Source: Rhodobacteraceae bacterium Alg231-04
Lineage (GTDB): Bacteria; Pseudomonadota; Alphaproteobacteria; Rhodobacterales; Rhodobacteraceae
NCBI GenBank assembly: GCA_900143635.1
Contig: FREY01000002.1
Coordinates: forward strand, 380,429 to 444,428
Length of the DNA stretch: 64,000 nucleotides
Direction: 5' to 3'
A program made the position numbers and the translations under genes. The notes beneath the pieces are model-generated. The model was not told the DNA's origin. It ran no database searches and saw nothing but the letters and a program-made list of their open reading frames with translations. Below, in pieces: positions 19,543-28,601 of this stretch (within the stretch, counting starts at the first letter, position 1; each line of letters starts with the position of its first letter).

Positions 19543-19629
19543 GCCCAGGTGGCGGAATTGGTAGACGCGCTAGCTTCAGGTGCTAGTGTCCGTATGGACG
19601 TGGAGGTTCGAGTCCTCTCCTGGGCACCA
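19543..19629 (+). tRNA. tRNA-Leu (anticodon CAG), copy 2
   Basis: An 87-nt class II tRNA with encoded CCA and anticodon CAG at 19577-19579. It is identical to copy 1 except for two substitutions in the variable arm (TTCGTAAGGAC becomes TCCGTATGGAC), which preserve or improve pairing. The identity continues upstream (CTCACGACACCT) and downstream (ATCCCCCC). Confidence 0.98.
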
Positions 19630-19696
19630 TCCCCCCTGTTATATTTGCACCACATCGCCGCATTCGCCCTCGGCAATGATGAATTTTGTCTGAAAA

Positions 19697-19753
19697 AGTC
19701 AGGATAATCTGACTATTAAGTCCGCGCACAATGTGTAGAGTGCTGTCATTGTG
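19697..19753. promoter_or_regulatory. Two dyads upstream of the first RTX protease
   Basis: AGTCAG-N6-CTGACT (19697-19714) and CACAATG-N13-CATTGTG (19727-19753) lie 44 to 100 bp before the start codon. They could bind regulators of protease expression. No known motif was recognised. Confidence 0.35.
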
Positions 19754-19796
19754 GGAGTGCGCGCATTGGTTGTGCGGAATACAGGTGGAAAACGGC

Positions 19797-21949
19797 GTGA
19801 GTACAGAAGTTTTTTTGGCGCCTCGGGCATCGGGGCAATTTGGAATTAAAGACTATCACGAGGGCGAGCATCACGGCGGCGCGCCCCATCAGGCGCTACA
19901 TGAAGCCACCGACGCCGCGGCCAGCAGCTCTACGATTTATTCCATGTCGGCGGGCGACACCTTCTCCGGGACGCTGTCCTATTCCGGTGATGAGGACTGG
20001 ATCGATTTACCTTGGAGCCGGGCCAAGTCTATACCATCAGCCTGAATGGCAGTGACAGCGGCGAGGGAACGCTGAGCGACCCGTTTTTGTCTCTGTATTA
20101 CAGCGATGGGTCCTTGGCTCTCTCGGATGACGACAGCGGTACGGGTCTGGACGCGGTTCTTTCCGTTTATACCACTGAAACCATTACGATTTATATCGGT
20201 GCCGGCAGCTATGGAAATTCCCTGACCGGGACATATGAGGTGGAGGTTACCTCATCGCTGGCGCCTGATCCCGACCCCGACCCGGAACCGAGCGATGCGC
20301 CGGTGGGAACCACAGAAGAGCTGGCGGCCTTTTTGACCACCGGATACTGGGAAGACACCGGTCGCGGCGCGCGCAGTTTTGACACCAGCGCCAGCAATGT
20401 CATCACCGTCAATCTGACCGGGCTGACCGCCGATGGGCAAAAGCTGGCCCGCTGGGCGCTGGAAGCCTGGGAAATGGTGGCGGATATTGAGTTCGTTGAA
20501 ACCTCAAGCAGTTCAGCTGACATTCGCTTCCAGGATCACGACAGTGGCGCCTATTCCAGCTCGTACACCGAAGGCGGGGCTTATCTCTATAGCGGCGACA
20601 TCGGCTATTCGATTGTGAACGTGTCCACCGACTGGCTGGCCAGCACCGGCACGGCCCCCGATGGCTATGGTCTGCAGACCTATATCCACGAGATCGGTCA
20701 CGCGCTGGGGCTTGGCCACCAGGGCAATTACAACGGTTCGGCGGACTATGGTGTCGGCAACAGCTTCTCCAATGACAGCTGGCAAATGTCGATCATGTCG
20801 TATTTCCACCAGACCGAAAACACCGATATCGATGCGAGCTTTGCTTACCTTCTGGGGCCGATGATGGCCGATATCATGGCCATCCAGAACATCTATGGGG
20901 CGCCGGATGCAGTCAGTGAAACGGCCGGTGACACCTATTGGGGGCCGGGTACTGGCTTTGTTGGTGCTTTGGGAGAGTTCTTTGCCAGCCTAGCCGACGA
21001 GGCATCGGAATATGGTGGCGCGCCGGTTGCCTTCACGCTTTATGATCACAGCGGCACCGATACGCTGGATGTGAGCGTGTTTTCCAGCAACAGCGACATC
21101 GATATGCGTCAGGAGAGTTTCTCTAGCATCGGCGGGTTGACCGGAAACCTGGCGATTGCCAAAGGCACGGTGTTGGAAAATGTGATCACCGGCGCGGGCA
21201 ATGACACGGTCAACGGCAATTCAAGCGCCAACCGGATCGAGCTGGGCGCGGGGGATGATCAGGCCAGCGGCGGCGCTGGAAACGATATTATCTTGGGAGG
21301 CGGCGGTTCCGATGATTTGAACGGCGGGTCCGGCAGAGATAGCCTATATGGTAATTTCGGCAAAGACACCCTGTCCGGTGGCGGTGGCAATGATACGCTT
21401 TCTGGCGGTAATGGTCACGATTCTCTGATTGCCGGAGGAGGACGAGACAAGCTGACTGGCGGAAGAGGAAATGATGAGCTGACTGGCAATAATGGCAATG
21501 ACCGGCTGTTCGGAAACGGAGGCAATGACACGCTGGTCGGCAATAGCGGCAAAGACTGGCTCTCGGGCGGTGGCGGCAACGACAGCCTGAATGGCGGCGG
21601 CCGCAACGATACCCTGAATGGCGGATCCGGAAATGATACGCTGAATGGCGGATCCGGTAACGACACGCTAACCGGCGGCTCGGGTGACGATGTTCTGACA
21701 GGCGGTGCGGGTGCAGACACGTTTGTTTTCGCCGGTAGTTTTGGCGATGATACTGTGACGGATTTGGAGGCCGACGATACCTTTGTGTTCGAAGGCGCTG
21801 ACCTGGTGACCAATTCAGTGACTGTTGTCGATGAATTTACCTTCCTGATCGAAGTGACCGCGCATTCGGGTGCCACTGAATTGGGAACTGTTTCCTTTGA
21901 GACCACCGACCCCACAATTCTGGGCGATGTGGATTTCATTCTGACGTAA
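19797..21949 (+). pseudogene. RTX serralysin-like M10 metalloprotease, frameshifted
   Basis: Two frames together encode one protein homologous over its length to the neighbour at 22209-24158. Frame one (GTG at 19797, AGGTGGA upstream) covers the N-terminal pre-peptidase-like domain up to GDEDWIDL, then runs into a stop at 20045. Frame two resumes at [13 protein letters not shown] (20012). A single missing base near 20007-20011 explains it: the paralogue reads DWVALTLEEGQ at this place. Downstream are the zinc site [13 protein letters not shown], the Met-turn SIMSYF, about 17 RTX nonapeptides (GGxGxDxLx type) and a C-terminal secretion tail ending DFILT. There is no Sec signal, as expected for type I secretion. 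A sequencing error, or synthesis of a shorter form, cannot be excluded. Confidence 0.8.
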
Positions 21950-21958
21950 TTGGTGGCC

Positions 21959-21991
21959 GGAACCTGCTTGCAATGGCCGCAGGCAGGTTCC
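21959..21991 (+). other. Stem-loop after the first RTX gene
   Basis: GGAACCTGC (21959-21967) pairs perfectly with GCAGGTTCC (21983-21991) across a 15-base loop, 10 nt after the stop codon. There is no T run, so it may be an mRNA 3' end structure rather than a classical terminator. Two more small dyads (22003-22020 and 22061-22086) lie between it and the next gene. Confidence 0.4.
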
Positions 21992-22208
21992 CAACACCCT
22001 TGACGATGTCAATGCATCGTAAAAAGTTCCCACTTTGTTCCAGCACTTAACTGCGAGGTAACCCCTTTGGCATTTGCTGAAGGGGTGTGCCGCAGTTGTC
22101 TTCTCATGATGCCTGCAATTTTCTGAGGAAATACCGGGATGTCCCCGGAGCTGATCTGCGGTTGTGCACCTTGTCCGGATACGGAGCTTGCCGAGGGAGA
22201 ACCGCAGC

Positions 22209-24158
22209 ATGAATTTGGGAAACACAGCCGGAAAGATCGGGGATTTTCATCACCCCACTGAAGGAGGCCCCTGGCTGACTTCATCCCGTTTCACGGAAAC
22301 GCGCGATGCCGCCGCAGCGCCGAGCACGCAATACTGCCTATCGGTTGGCGATCATTTCAGCGGCACCCTGAGCGGGACCGGTGATCGTGACTGGGTGGCG
22401 CTGACGCTGGAGGAGGGGCAGGCCTGCAGGATCAACCTTGATGGCATCCACGCAGGCGGCGGCACTCTCAGCGACCCTTATCTGCGGCTCTATGATGCAA
22501 CGGGTGAGCTGATTGCATCAAATGACGACGGCGGCGAAGGGCTGGGATCTGCGCTGATGTTCACCGCGCCGGAGGGTGGAACCTACTATATTTGTGCGAG
22601 CGCCTTTGCGGATGCCTATTCCGGCAGCTACCGGATCACAGTGGATGAGATACGACAGGCGGGTCCGGGCAGTGCAGAGGAGCTGGCGGCCTATCTGACA
22701 GATGCATTCTGGCAGGACAACGGCTTGTCACGGCGCAGTTTTGACACTTCTGAATCCAATGTCATTACGGTGGACCTGACTGGGCTGACCGCAGATGGGA
22801 TGCAGTTGGCGCGCTGGGCGCTGCAGGCATGGGAGGCTGTGGCCGACATCAACTTCGTAGAACGCTCACAAGGTGCGGACATCACGTTTCGCGATGATTT
22901 CAGTGGGGCTTATTCTTCCTCCTCGGTATGGGGCGGCACGATCACCTCCTCGGTGGTGAATATCGCGACCAGTTGGTTATCCAGCTACGGCACAACGGCA
23001 GGCAGCTATTCTCTGCAGACCTATATTCACGAAATCGGTCATGCACTGGGGCTGGGGCATCAGGGGGATTACAACGGCAGTGCCACCTTCGGGTCCAGCA
23101 ACGGCTTTGCCAATGACAGCTGGCAGATGTCGGTGATGTCCTATTTTAATCAGTCAGAAAACACCTTTGTCGACGCCAGCTTTGCGTTCCTTCTGTCGCC
23201 GATGATGGCCGATATCATGGCCATTCAGTCTCTTTACGGCGCGCCGGGTGCTGGCAGTGAAACGGCAGGAGATACGCTGTGGGGCCTTGGGTCTGATCTG
23301 GGCGGTGGGCTGGGGGCCTATTCTAGCAGCCTCACCGATGGTCCGGGGCAATATGGCGGCCAGCCGGTGGCCTATACAATCTACGATCAGGGGGGCATCG
23401 ATACGCTGGATCTCAGCGGATATGGTCCCAGCAGCCGGATAGATTTGCGCGGCGGGCAGTTTTCGGATGCGGACGGGCAGACCGGGAATATTGCCATTGC
23501 CGACGGGTCTTTGATTGAAAACCTGGTGACAGGCGGCGGCAATGACAGCGTGACGGGCAACCGCGCCGCCAATGACATCCGTCTGGGCGGCGGCAATGAC
23601 ACTGCAACGGGTGGCGATGGCGAAGATGTGCTGATCGGGCAGGGTGGATCCGACAGGTTGAGCGGCAATGCCCATGATGACTATCTGCACGGAGGGTCCG
23701 GGCAGGACATGCTGTTTGGCGGCAATGGAGCGGATACGCTGAAGGGCGGCAACCAGGATGATCAGCTGACCGGTGGCAATGGCGCCGACCGGCTGAAGGG
23801 CGGCAATGGCGATGACCTGTTGATGGGATCGGCAGGGCGGGACCGGTTGATAGGCGGAAACGGTGATGACAGTCTGGATGGCGGCACCAAGAATGACATT
23901 CTGGCAGGCGGCCGTGGCGAGGATGTTTTTGTGTTCAGCGATGGCCACGGGAAGGATGTGGTGACGGATTTCGGAAACAACGGTGTCGGTGATCTGCTGG
24001 ACTTCAGCGATCTGGACGCGCTTGGATCGACCGCCCAGGTGCTGGATGCGGCGCGGCAGGATGGGGCGGATGTGGTGATCGCCACAGGTGCGGGCACTTC
24101 TGTCCGCTTGCTGGATACCAGCCTTGCGGATCTTGGCGCCGAAGACTTCATTTTTTGA
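22209..24158 (+). CDS. RTX serralysin-like M10 metalloprotease (intact paralogue)
   Basis: A 649-residue protein. Order of parts: a short N-terminal leader without Sec signal, a PPC-like beta domain (about 35-140, GDHFSGTLSGTGDRDWVAL), a M10 catalytic domain with [13 protein letters not shown] and Met-turn SVMSYF, a Peptidase_M10_C segment, about 14 glycine/aspartate RTX nonapeptides that should bind calcium, and a C-terminal type I secretion signal ending AEDFIF. It is expected to be exported in one step and to fold outside the cell in calcium. No ABC transporter/MFP pair for type I secretion is in the window. The ATG at 22209 has GAGGGAG nine bases upstream; the longer frame from 22164 lacks support. 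Confidence 0.93.
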   Translation: MNLGNTAGKIGDFHHPTEGGPWLTSSRFTETRDAAAAPSTQYCLSVGDHFSGTLSGTGDRDWVALTLEEGQACRINLDGIHAGGGTLSDPYLRLYDATGELIASNDDGGEGLGSALMFTAPEGGTYYICASAFADAYSGSYRITVDEIRQAGPGSAEELAAYLTDAFWQDNGLSRRSFDTSESNVITVDLTGLTADGMQLARWALQAWEAVADINFVERSQGADITFRDDFSGAYSSSSVWGGTITSSVVNIATSWLSSYGTTAGSYSLQTYIHEIGHALGLGHQGDYNGSATFGSSNGFANDSWQMSVMSYFNQSENTFVDASFAFLLSPMMADIMAIQSLYGAPGAGSETAGDTLWGLGSDLGGGLGAYSSSLTDGPGQYGGQPVAYTIYDQGGIDTLDLSGYGPSSRIDLRGGQFSDADGQTGNIAIADGSLIENLVTGGGNDSVTGNRAANDIRLGGGNDTATGGDGEDVLIGQGGSDRLSGNAHDDYLHGGSGQDMLFGGNGADTLKGGNQDDQLTGGNGADRLKGGNGDDLLMGSAGRDRLIGGNGDDSLDGGTKNDILAGGRGEDVFVFSDGHGKDVVTDFGNNGVGDLLDFSDLDALGSTAQVLDAARQDGADVVIATGAGTSVRLLDTSLADLGAEDFIF

Positions 24159-24267
24159 TCCCGCCCCGGCCTGCCCGCGCGCCCGGAGAGTTGAGTTTGC
24201 GCTGCAAACCACCTATCTGCGCTACAGGCGTCCCGATTGGGGCAGGCAGACACCAAGGGGATCGCGC

Positions 24268-24882
24268 GTGGCCAACCACCTCTACAAGAATGACCTTCCG
24301 GATGGGCTCGACCTTGGGGCCGTGGTTGCCATCGACTGTGAGACGATGGGGCTGAATCCGCACCGCGACCGGCTTTGTGTTGTCCAGATGTCCGGTGGTG
24401 ATGGCAACGCCCATATTGTGCAGGTGGAAAGGGGGCAGCGCGACGCGCCCAATATCTGCCGCATGCTGGAAGACCCGGATGTGCTGAAGCTTTTTCATTT
24501 CGGCCGCTTTGACATTGCCGCCATGTATCACGCCTTTGGCGCGCTGGCGGCGCCGGTATACTGCACCAAGATCGCCAGCCGGTTGGTGCGCACCTATACC
24601 GACCGCCACGGGCTGCGAAACCTGACTCAGGAGCTGATCGGCGTCGACATCTCCAAACAACAACAGATGAGCGACTGGGGCGCCAAGGAGCTGACTGTGG
24701 CTCAGCTGGACTATGCGGCGTCGGATGTTCTGCATCTGCACCGCCTGCGCCGCGCGCTGGACAAACGACTGGCCCGCGAAGACCGCACTGACATCGCCAA
24801 AGCTTGCTTTGATTTTCTGCCCACACGCGCCAAACTGGACCTAGCAGGCTGGCCCGAAACGGATATTTTTGCACACTCATGA
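24268..24882 (+). CDS. rnd: Ribonuclease D-like 3'-5' exonuclease (DEDD family)
   Basis: A 204-residue exonuclease made of the DEDDy catalytic domain alone; HRDC domains of E. coli RNase D are absent, as in the short alphaproteobacterial forms. Catalytic residues are seen in AIDCETMGLNP (D23, E25), LFHFGRFDIAAM (D82) and the YAASDVLHLH motif (Tyr and Asp). It probably trims tRNA or other structured RNA 3' ends. The GTG at 24268 has AAGGGG seven bases upstream. Its stop overlaps the kdsD start as ATGA. Confidence 0.9.
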   Translation: MANHLYKNDLPDGLDLGAVVAIDCETMGLNPHRDRLCVVQMSGGDGNAHIVQVERGQRDAPNICRMLEDPDVLKLFHFGRFDIAAMYHAFGALAAPVYCTKIASRLVRTYTDRHGLRNLTQELIGVDISKQQQMSDWGAKELTVAQLDYAASDVLHLHRLRRALDKRLAREDRTDIAKACFDFLPTRAKLDLAGWPETDIFAHS

Positions 24883-25838
24883 CCAATTATCAGGATATCG
24901 GCCGTCGTGTTCTCGGCATCGAAGCGCAGGCGCTGACGCAGCTGGCGGATGGGCTGGATGACAGTTTTGACCGGGCGGTCGAATTGCTGTTGGGGGCCAC
25001 CGGGCGGGTCATCATCTCGGGCATGGGCAAATCCGGCCATATCGCCCGCAAGATCGCCGCGACGCTGGCCTCGACCGGCACGCCGGCCCATTTTGTGCAT
25101 CCCGCCGAAGCCAGCCATGGCGATCTGGGCATGGTGGCCAAAGGGGATGTGGCGCTGGTGCTGTCCAATTCCGGCGAAACACCCGAACTTGCCGATATGG
25201 TCGCCCATACCCGCCGCTTTGCCATTCCGCTGATCGGCGTTGCCGGGCGGGCAGACTCCACCCTGCTGAAGCAATCTGATGTGGCGCTGATCCTGCCCAA
25301 GGCCCAAGAGGCCTGCGGCACCGGCGTTGTCCCGACCACCTCGACCACGATGACCTTGGCGCTGGGCGATGCGCTGGCGGTGGCGCTGATGGAACACCGG
25401 GCATTTACCCCGGAGAATTTCCGCGATTTTCACCCCGGTGGCAAACTGGGGGCACGGCTGTCAAGGGTGCAGGATCTGATGCATTCCGCCACCGCCCTGC
25501 CCATGGTTTCGGCCACGGCGCCGATGTCCGATGTGCTGATCGAAATCAGCCAGAAGGGTTTTGGCGTTTCGGGCGTTGCTGATCCGGCTGGCGCGCTGGT
25601 CGGGATCATCACCGATGGCGACCTTCGCCGTCACATGGAGGGGCTGCTGGAAAAGACCGCCGCAGATGTGATGACAGCGGGCCCGACCACAATCCCGCCC
25701 GGTGTGCTGGCCGAAGAAGCTGTGGCAATCATGAACCAGCGCAAGATCACCTGCTTGTTTGTCGCTGACCCGGATAAGGGCGGCCGCGCCGAAGGGTTGC
25801 TGCATATCCACGATTGCCTGCGCGCCGGTCTGGGCTGA
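24879..25838 (+). CDS. kdsD: Arabinose-5-phosphate isomerase (KpsF/GutQ family)
   Basis: A 319-residue enzyme that converts ribulose-5-phosphate to arabinose-5-phosphate, the first step towards Kdo of lipopolysaccharide. An N-terminal SIS domain is seen (SGMGKSGHIARKIAATLAST, then HPAEASHGDLGM) followed by two CBS domains from about residue 200. The start overlaps the rnd stop. It leads directly into lptC-lptA-lptB, so Kdo supply and LPS export genes sit together. Confidence 0.95.
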   Translation: MTNYQDIGRRVLGIEAQALTQLADGLDDSFDRAVELLLGATGRVIISGMGKSGHIARKIAATLASTGTPAHFVHPAEASHGDLGMVAKGDVALVLSNSGETPELADMVAHTRRFAIPLIGVAGRADSTLLKQSDVALILPKAQEACGTGVVPTTSTTMTLALGDALAVALMEHRAFTPENFRDFHPGGKLGARLSRVQDLMHSATALPMVSATAPMSDVLIEISQKGFGVSGVADPAGALVGIITDGDLRRHMEGLLEKTAADVMTAGPTTIPPGVLAEEAVAIMNQRKITCLFVADPDKGGRAEGLLHIHDCLRAGLG

Positions 25839-25857
25839 ACAGAAAGGGTTTGATCAG

Positions 25858-26457
25858 GTGGACAGCTATTCGCGCGCCGTTTCATATCTGAAAGTTCTGC
25901 TGCCCTTGGCAGCGCTGGCGATTCTGTCGACTTTGTTCATGATTTCGCGTGGTCCGGAGGTGGACGCGACCATTCCCTTTGCGGCCACCGAAATCGAAGA
26001 TCGGCTGCGATCGCGTCAGGTGACCGGCCCGCGGTTTTCCAGTGTCACCCAAAACGGTGGTGAGGTTCTGGTGACCGCAACAACAGTGCGTCCCGGCAAC
26101 GAAGAGAGCGAGTCTCTGGCGACGGATCTTCGGGCGGAACTGCGGATGGCCTCGGGGGGGCTGGTGACGCTTGGCTCATCACAAGGAGCGCTGAGCCCGA
26201 CCGGCGAAACTGCCCGCTTTGAGGGGGACGCGGTGGTGACCTCGGATGTGGGCTGGACGGTCTATTCGGACCGGATCGAGGCCGAGCTGTCAGGCATGAG
26301 CGCCGCAAGCCCCGGACCGGTACGGGCAGAGGCCTCAATCGGCACGCTTGATGCGGGAAGTATGCGGATGGAAACCAAAACGAAAGGTGGTCCGGTACAT
26401 ATGCTATTCAATAACCGGGTCAAACTGGTATATGTTCCTGCGAATGGGGGAAATTAG
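25858..26457 (+). CDS. lptC: LPS export protein LptC
   Basis: A 199-residue bitopic inner-membrane protein of the LPS transport bridge. A single N-terminal membrane anchor (YLKVLLPLAALAILSTLFMI, about residues 9-28) is followed by a periplasmic beta-jellyroll domain of the LptC/YrbK type. The GTG at 25858 with AAAGGG upstream is preferred to the earlier in-frame ATG, which lies inside kdsD. The sequence is divergent, as usual for LptC, but position between kdsD and lptA-lptB supports the name. Confidence 0.87.
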   Translation: MDSYSRAVSYLKVLLPLAALAILSTLFMISRGPEVDATIPFAATEIEDRLRSRQVTGPRFSSVTQNGGEVLVTATTVRPGNEESESLATDLRAELRMASGGLVTLGSSQGALSPTGETARFEGDAVVTSDVGWTVYSDRIEAELSGMSAASPGPVRAEASIGTLDAGSMRMETKTKGGPVHMLFNNRVKLVYVPANGGN

Positions 26458-26464
26458 TTTTACC

Positions 26465-26959
26465 GTGCATAGATACTTCGCCATTGTTGCCAGCCTGATT
26501 ATTGCGGTTTTGCCCGTACAACTTCCTGCCCAGACCGGGTCGGTTGCCTTTGGCGCCGTCAAAGCGGACCCCTCCCTGCCGGTTGAGGTGACCGCGGATG
26601 CGCTGGATGTAAATCAGGCCGATGGCTCTGCTGAGTTTCTTGGCAATGTAGTGGTGATCCAAGGGGTGATGAAGCTGGCCGCCGATCAGGTGATTGTCAT
26701 CTACAAGCCCGAGCAAAAGGGCATCGAAAGCCTGGAGGCCATTGGCAATGTGGTTCTGGTCAACGGGCCGGATGCCGCCGAAGCGGACAGCGCGGAATAC
26801 ACTATCGACAGCGGGCGTATCACGATGCGCGGCAATGTTCTCTTGTCGCAGCAGGGCAGCACGCTAACCTCGAACGAGCTGGTGGTGAATTTGATCGATG
26901 GCACCGCTCAGATGGCGGGCCGGGTGAAGACCGTTCTCTCGCCTGACGGCAATAACTGA
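26465..26959 (+). CDS. lptA: LPS transport periplasmic protein LptA
   Basis: A 164-residue periplasmic OstA-like jellyroll protein that carries LPS across the periplasm. A signal peptide is seen at [17 protein letters not shown] with cleavage near LPAQ. The LptA core follows ([43 protein letters not shown]). The GTG at 26465 gives a clean positively charged signal peptide; in-frame ATGs at 26444 and 26432 would add an acidic leader and have no ribosome site, so the start is uncertain by a few codons. Its stop overlaps the lptB ATG. Confidence 0.88.
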   Translation: MHRYFAIVASLIIAVLPVQLPAQTGSVAFGAVKADPSLPVEVTADALDVNQADGSAEFLGNVVVIQGVMKLAADQVIVIYKPEQKGIESLEAIGNVVLVNGPDAAEADSAEYTIDSGRITMRGNVLLSQQGSTLTSNELVVNLIDGTAQMAGRVKTVLSPDGNN

Positions 26960-27717
26960 TGTCCGGGCCGACATTGACAGTGACGGATGGGGCCTTGGGG
27001 CTGCGGATCGAAAAGCTGCGCAAATCCTACCGCAAGAAAGTCGTGATCCGGGATGTGACCATGCAGCTGGGCCGCGGCGAAGTGGTGGCGCTGCTGGGTC
27101 CCAACGGATCTGGCAAGACAACCAGTTTCTACGCGATTGCCGGTCTGGTCTTCCCCGAAGCGGGAAAAGTCACCATTGATGGGCAGGATGTCACCACGCT
27201 GCCGATGTATCGCCGCGCGCGTCTGGGCATCGGCTATTTGCCACAGGAGATGTCGATCTTCCGCGGCCTGTCGGTGGAGGATAACATTTCGGCGGTGCTG
27301 GACGTGACGGTGCGCCATGCGCACAAACGGCGCGAACGGCTGGAAGAACTGCTGTCGGATTTCTCCATCGAACACCTGCGCCGCGCGCCTGCGCTGGCCC
27401 TGTCGGGTGGTGAACGGCGCCGGGTCGAGATTGCCCGCTGTCTGGCCGCGGACCCGAAATACTTGCTGCTGGACGAACCTTTTGCCGGCGTCGATCCGAT
27501 TTCGGTTGGCGACATCCGCCACCTGGTTTCCGACCTCAAAAAGCGCGGCATCGGCGTTCTGATTACCGACCACAACGTGCGTGAAACGCTGGAGATCGTG
27601 GACCGGGCCTATATTCTGCATGACGGTCAGGTCCTGATGTCCGGCAGCCCCGAGGAAGTGGTCGAAAACGAAAATGTACGCCGCGTTTACCTTGGCGACA
27701 GTTTCCGCATTTCCTGA
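26959..27717 (+). CDS. lptB: LPS export ABC transporter ATP-binding protein LptB
   Basis: A 252-residue ATPase that powers LPS extraction with LptF and LptG (not in this window). Walker A is [11 protein letters not shown], the Q-loop region is [17 protein letters not shown], the signature is ALSGGERRR and Walker B is [14 protein letters not shown]-loop is TDHNVRETL. All match LptB rather than other ABC ATPases. The gene starts inside the lptA stop (TGATG). Confidence 0.96.
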   Translation: MSGPTLTVTDGALGLRIEKLRKSYRKKVVIRDVTMQLGRGEVVALLGPNGSGKTTSFYAIAGLVFPEAGKVTIDGQDVTTLPMYRRARLGIGYLPQEMSIFRGLSVEDNISAVLDVTVRHAHKRRERLEELLSDFSIEHLRRAPALALSGGERRRVEIARCLAADPKYLLLDEPFAGVDPISVGDIRHLVSDLKKRGIGVLITDHNVRETLEIVDRAYILHDGQVLMSGSPEEVVENENVRRVYLGDSFRIS

Positions 27718-27904
27718 GCCTTGGGCCGGTTCCCGCCGAAAACGCCATGATTCCCTTGGTTTTTTGTCGCCTTTGGCATTGACTCTCCCCGGCTTCTGCC
27801 GTGGAATTGAGACATGACAACAGCAAACGGTGATGCAGTTTCGGCCCGCTCCTTGATCCCAAGGCCTGCTCGAATGCAACCAGAAGCTCTGTCAGTTTCC
27901 CCCA

Positions 27905-27953
27905 TCTGACACCGCCCGCAGGCCGGGCCGTGCCCGGCTGCAGCCGTGTCAGA
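27905..27953 (+). promoter_or_regulatory. Structured leader just upstream of hpf
   Basis: Two nested stems: outer TCTGACAC/GTGTCAGA (27905-27912 with 27946-27953) and inner GCCGGGC-CGT-GCCCGGC (27922-27938). It ends about 12 nt before the hpf ribosome site and has no T run after it, so it looks like a 5' leader structure rather than a terminator. Confidence 0.5.
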
Positions 27954-27976
27954 CGGATATGATCGAAGGAGATACC

Positions 27977-28537
27977 ATGCGTTACAAAATCAGCGGAAAG
28001 CAGATCGACATCGGCGAATCCCTGCAAACCCACGTGGAAACCGAACTGGGTGTTGTGGTGGCAAAATATGCCGAGCGGCCGACTGATGCCTCCGTCGTCT
28101 TCTCCAAATCTGCGCATGAATTTGTATGCGAAACCACCGTGCACCTGTCCACCGGGCTGACTGCTCAGGCCAAGGCACATGCGACCGAAATCTACGCCGC
28201 GTTCGAAGGCTGCTGCGAAAAGATGGAAAAACAGCTGCGCCGCTACAAGCGCCGCCTCAAGGATCACCACCGTGATCGCAGCGAGCCGGTTGAACTTGCC
28301 GGCGCCAGCTCCTATATCCTCGCTTCTGAGGAATCGCACAATGATGAGCCTGCATCGCTGCAGCCGATCATCGTGGCGGAAATGGAAACCAAGATCCCGT
28401 CTCTGTCCGTTGGGGAAGCGGTCATGCAGATGGAGCTGGCCGGCGCGCCGGTACTTGTTTTCCGTAACGAAGGGAAAGATGGCCTGAACGTGGTCTACCG
28501 GCGTGAAGATGGAAACATCGGCTGGATTGATCCGTAA
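27977..28537 (+). CDS. hpf: Long-form ribosome hibernation promoting factor
   Basis: A 186-residue HPF/RaiA protein. The N-terminal S30AE domain (about 1-100; MRYKISGKQIDIGESLQTHV and a basic YKRRLKDHH stretch) binds the 30S decoding centre; the C-terminal domain (about 130-186; AVMQMELAGAPVLVFRN) drives 70S dimerisation. Two domains make it the long form. The ATG at 27977 is chosen because AAGGAG lies five bases upstream; an ATG at 27959 precedes that site. It lies between lptB and ptsN where rpoN-hpf-ptsN would be usual; rpoN is absent. Confidence 0.95.
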   Translation: MRYKISGKQIDIGESLQTHVETELGVVVAKYAERPTDASVVFSKSAHEFVCETTVHLSTGLTAQAKAHATEIYAAFEGCCEKMEKQLRRYKRRLKDHHRDRSEPVELAGASSYILASEESHNDEPASLQPIIVAEMETKIPSLSVGEAVMQMELAGAPVLVFRNEGKDGLNVVYRREDGNIGWIDP

Positions 28538-28601
28538 ATCGGGCTGTTTCAGTCAAGTAACCAGTGGCGCCCTCAAAGGGGCGCCCGAACGGAGCGTGTT
28601 A

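Noticed and set aside
21180-21720. Tandem DNA repeats of about 27 bp, possible CRISPR or minisatellite
   Set aside because: They encode RTX nonapeptides in frame; spacers are not unique and the period follows the codons.
27718-27904. Possible rpoN remnant between lptB and hpf
   Set aside because: No frame shows sigma-54 core or RpoN-box residues.
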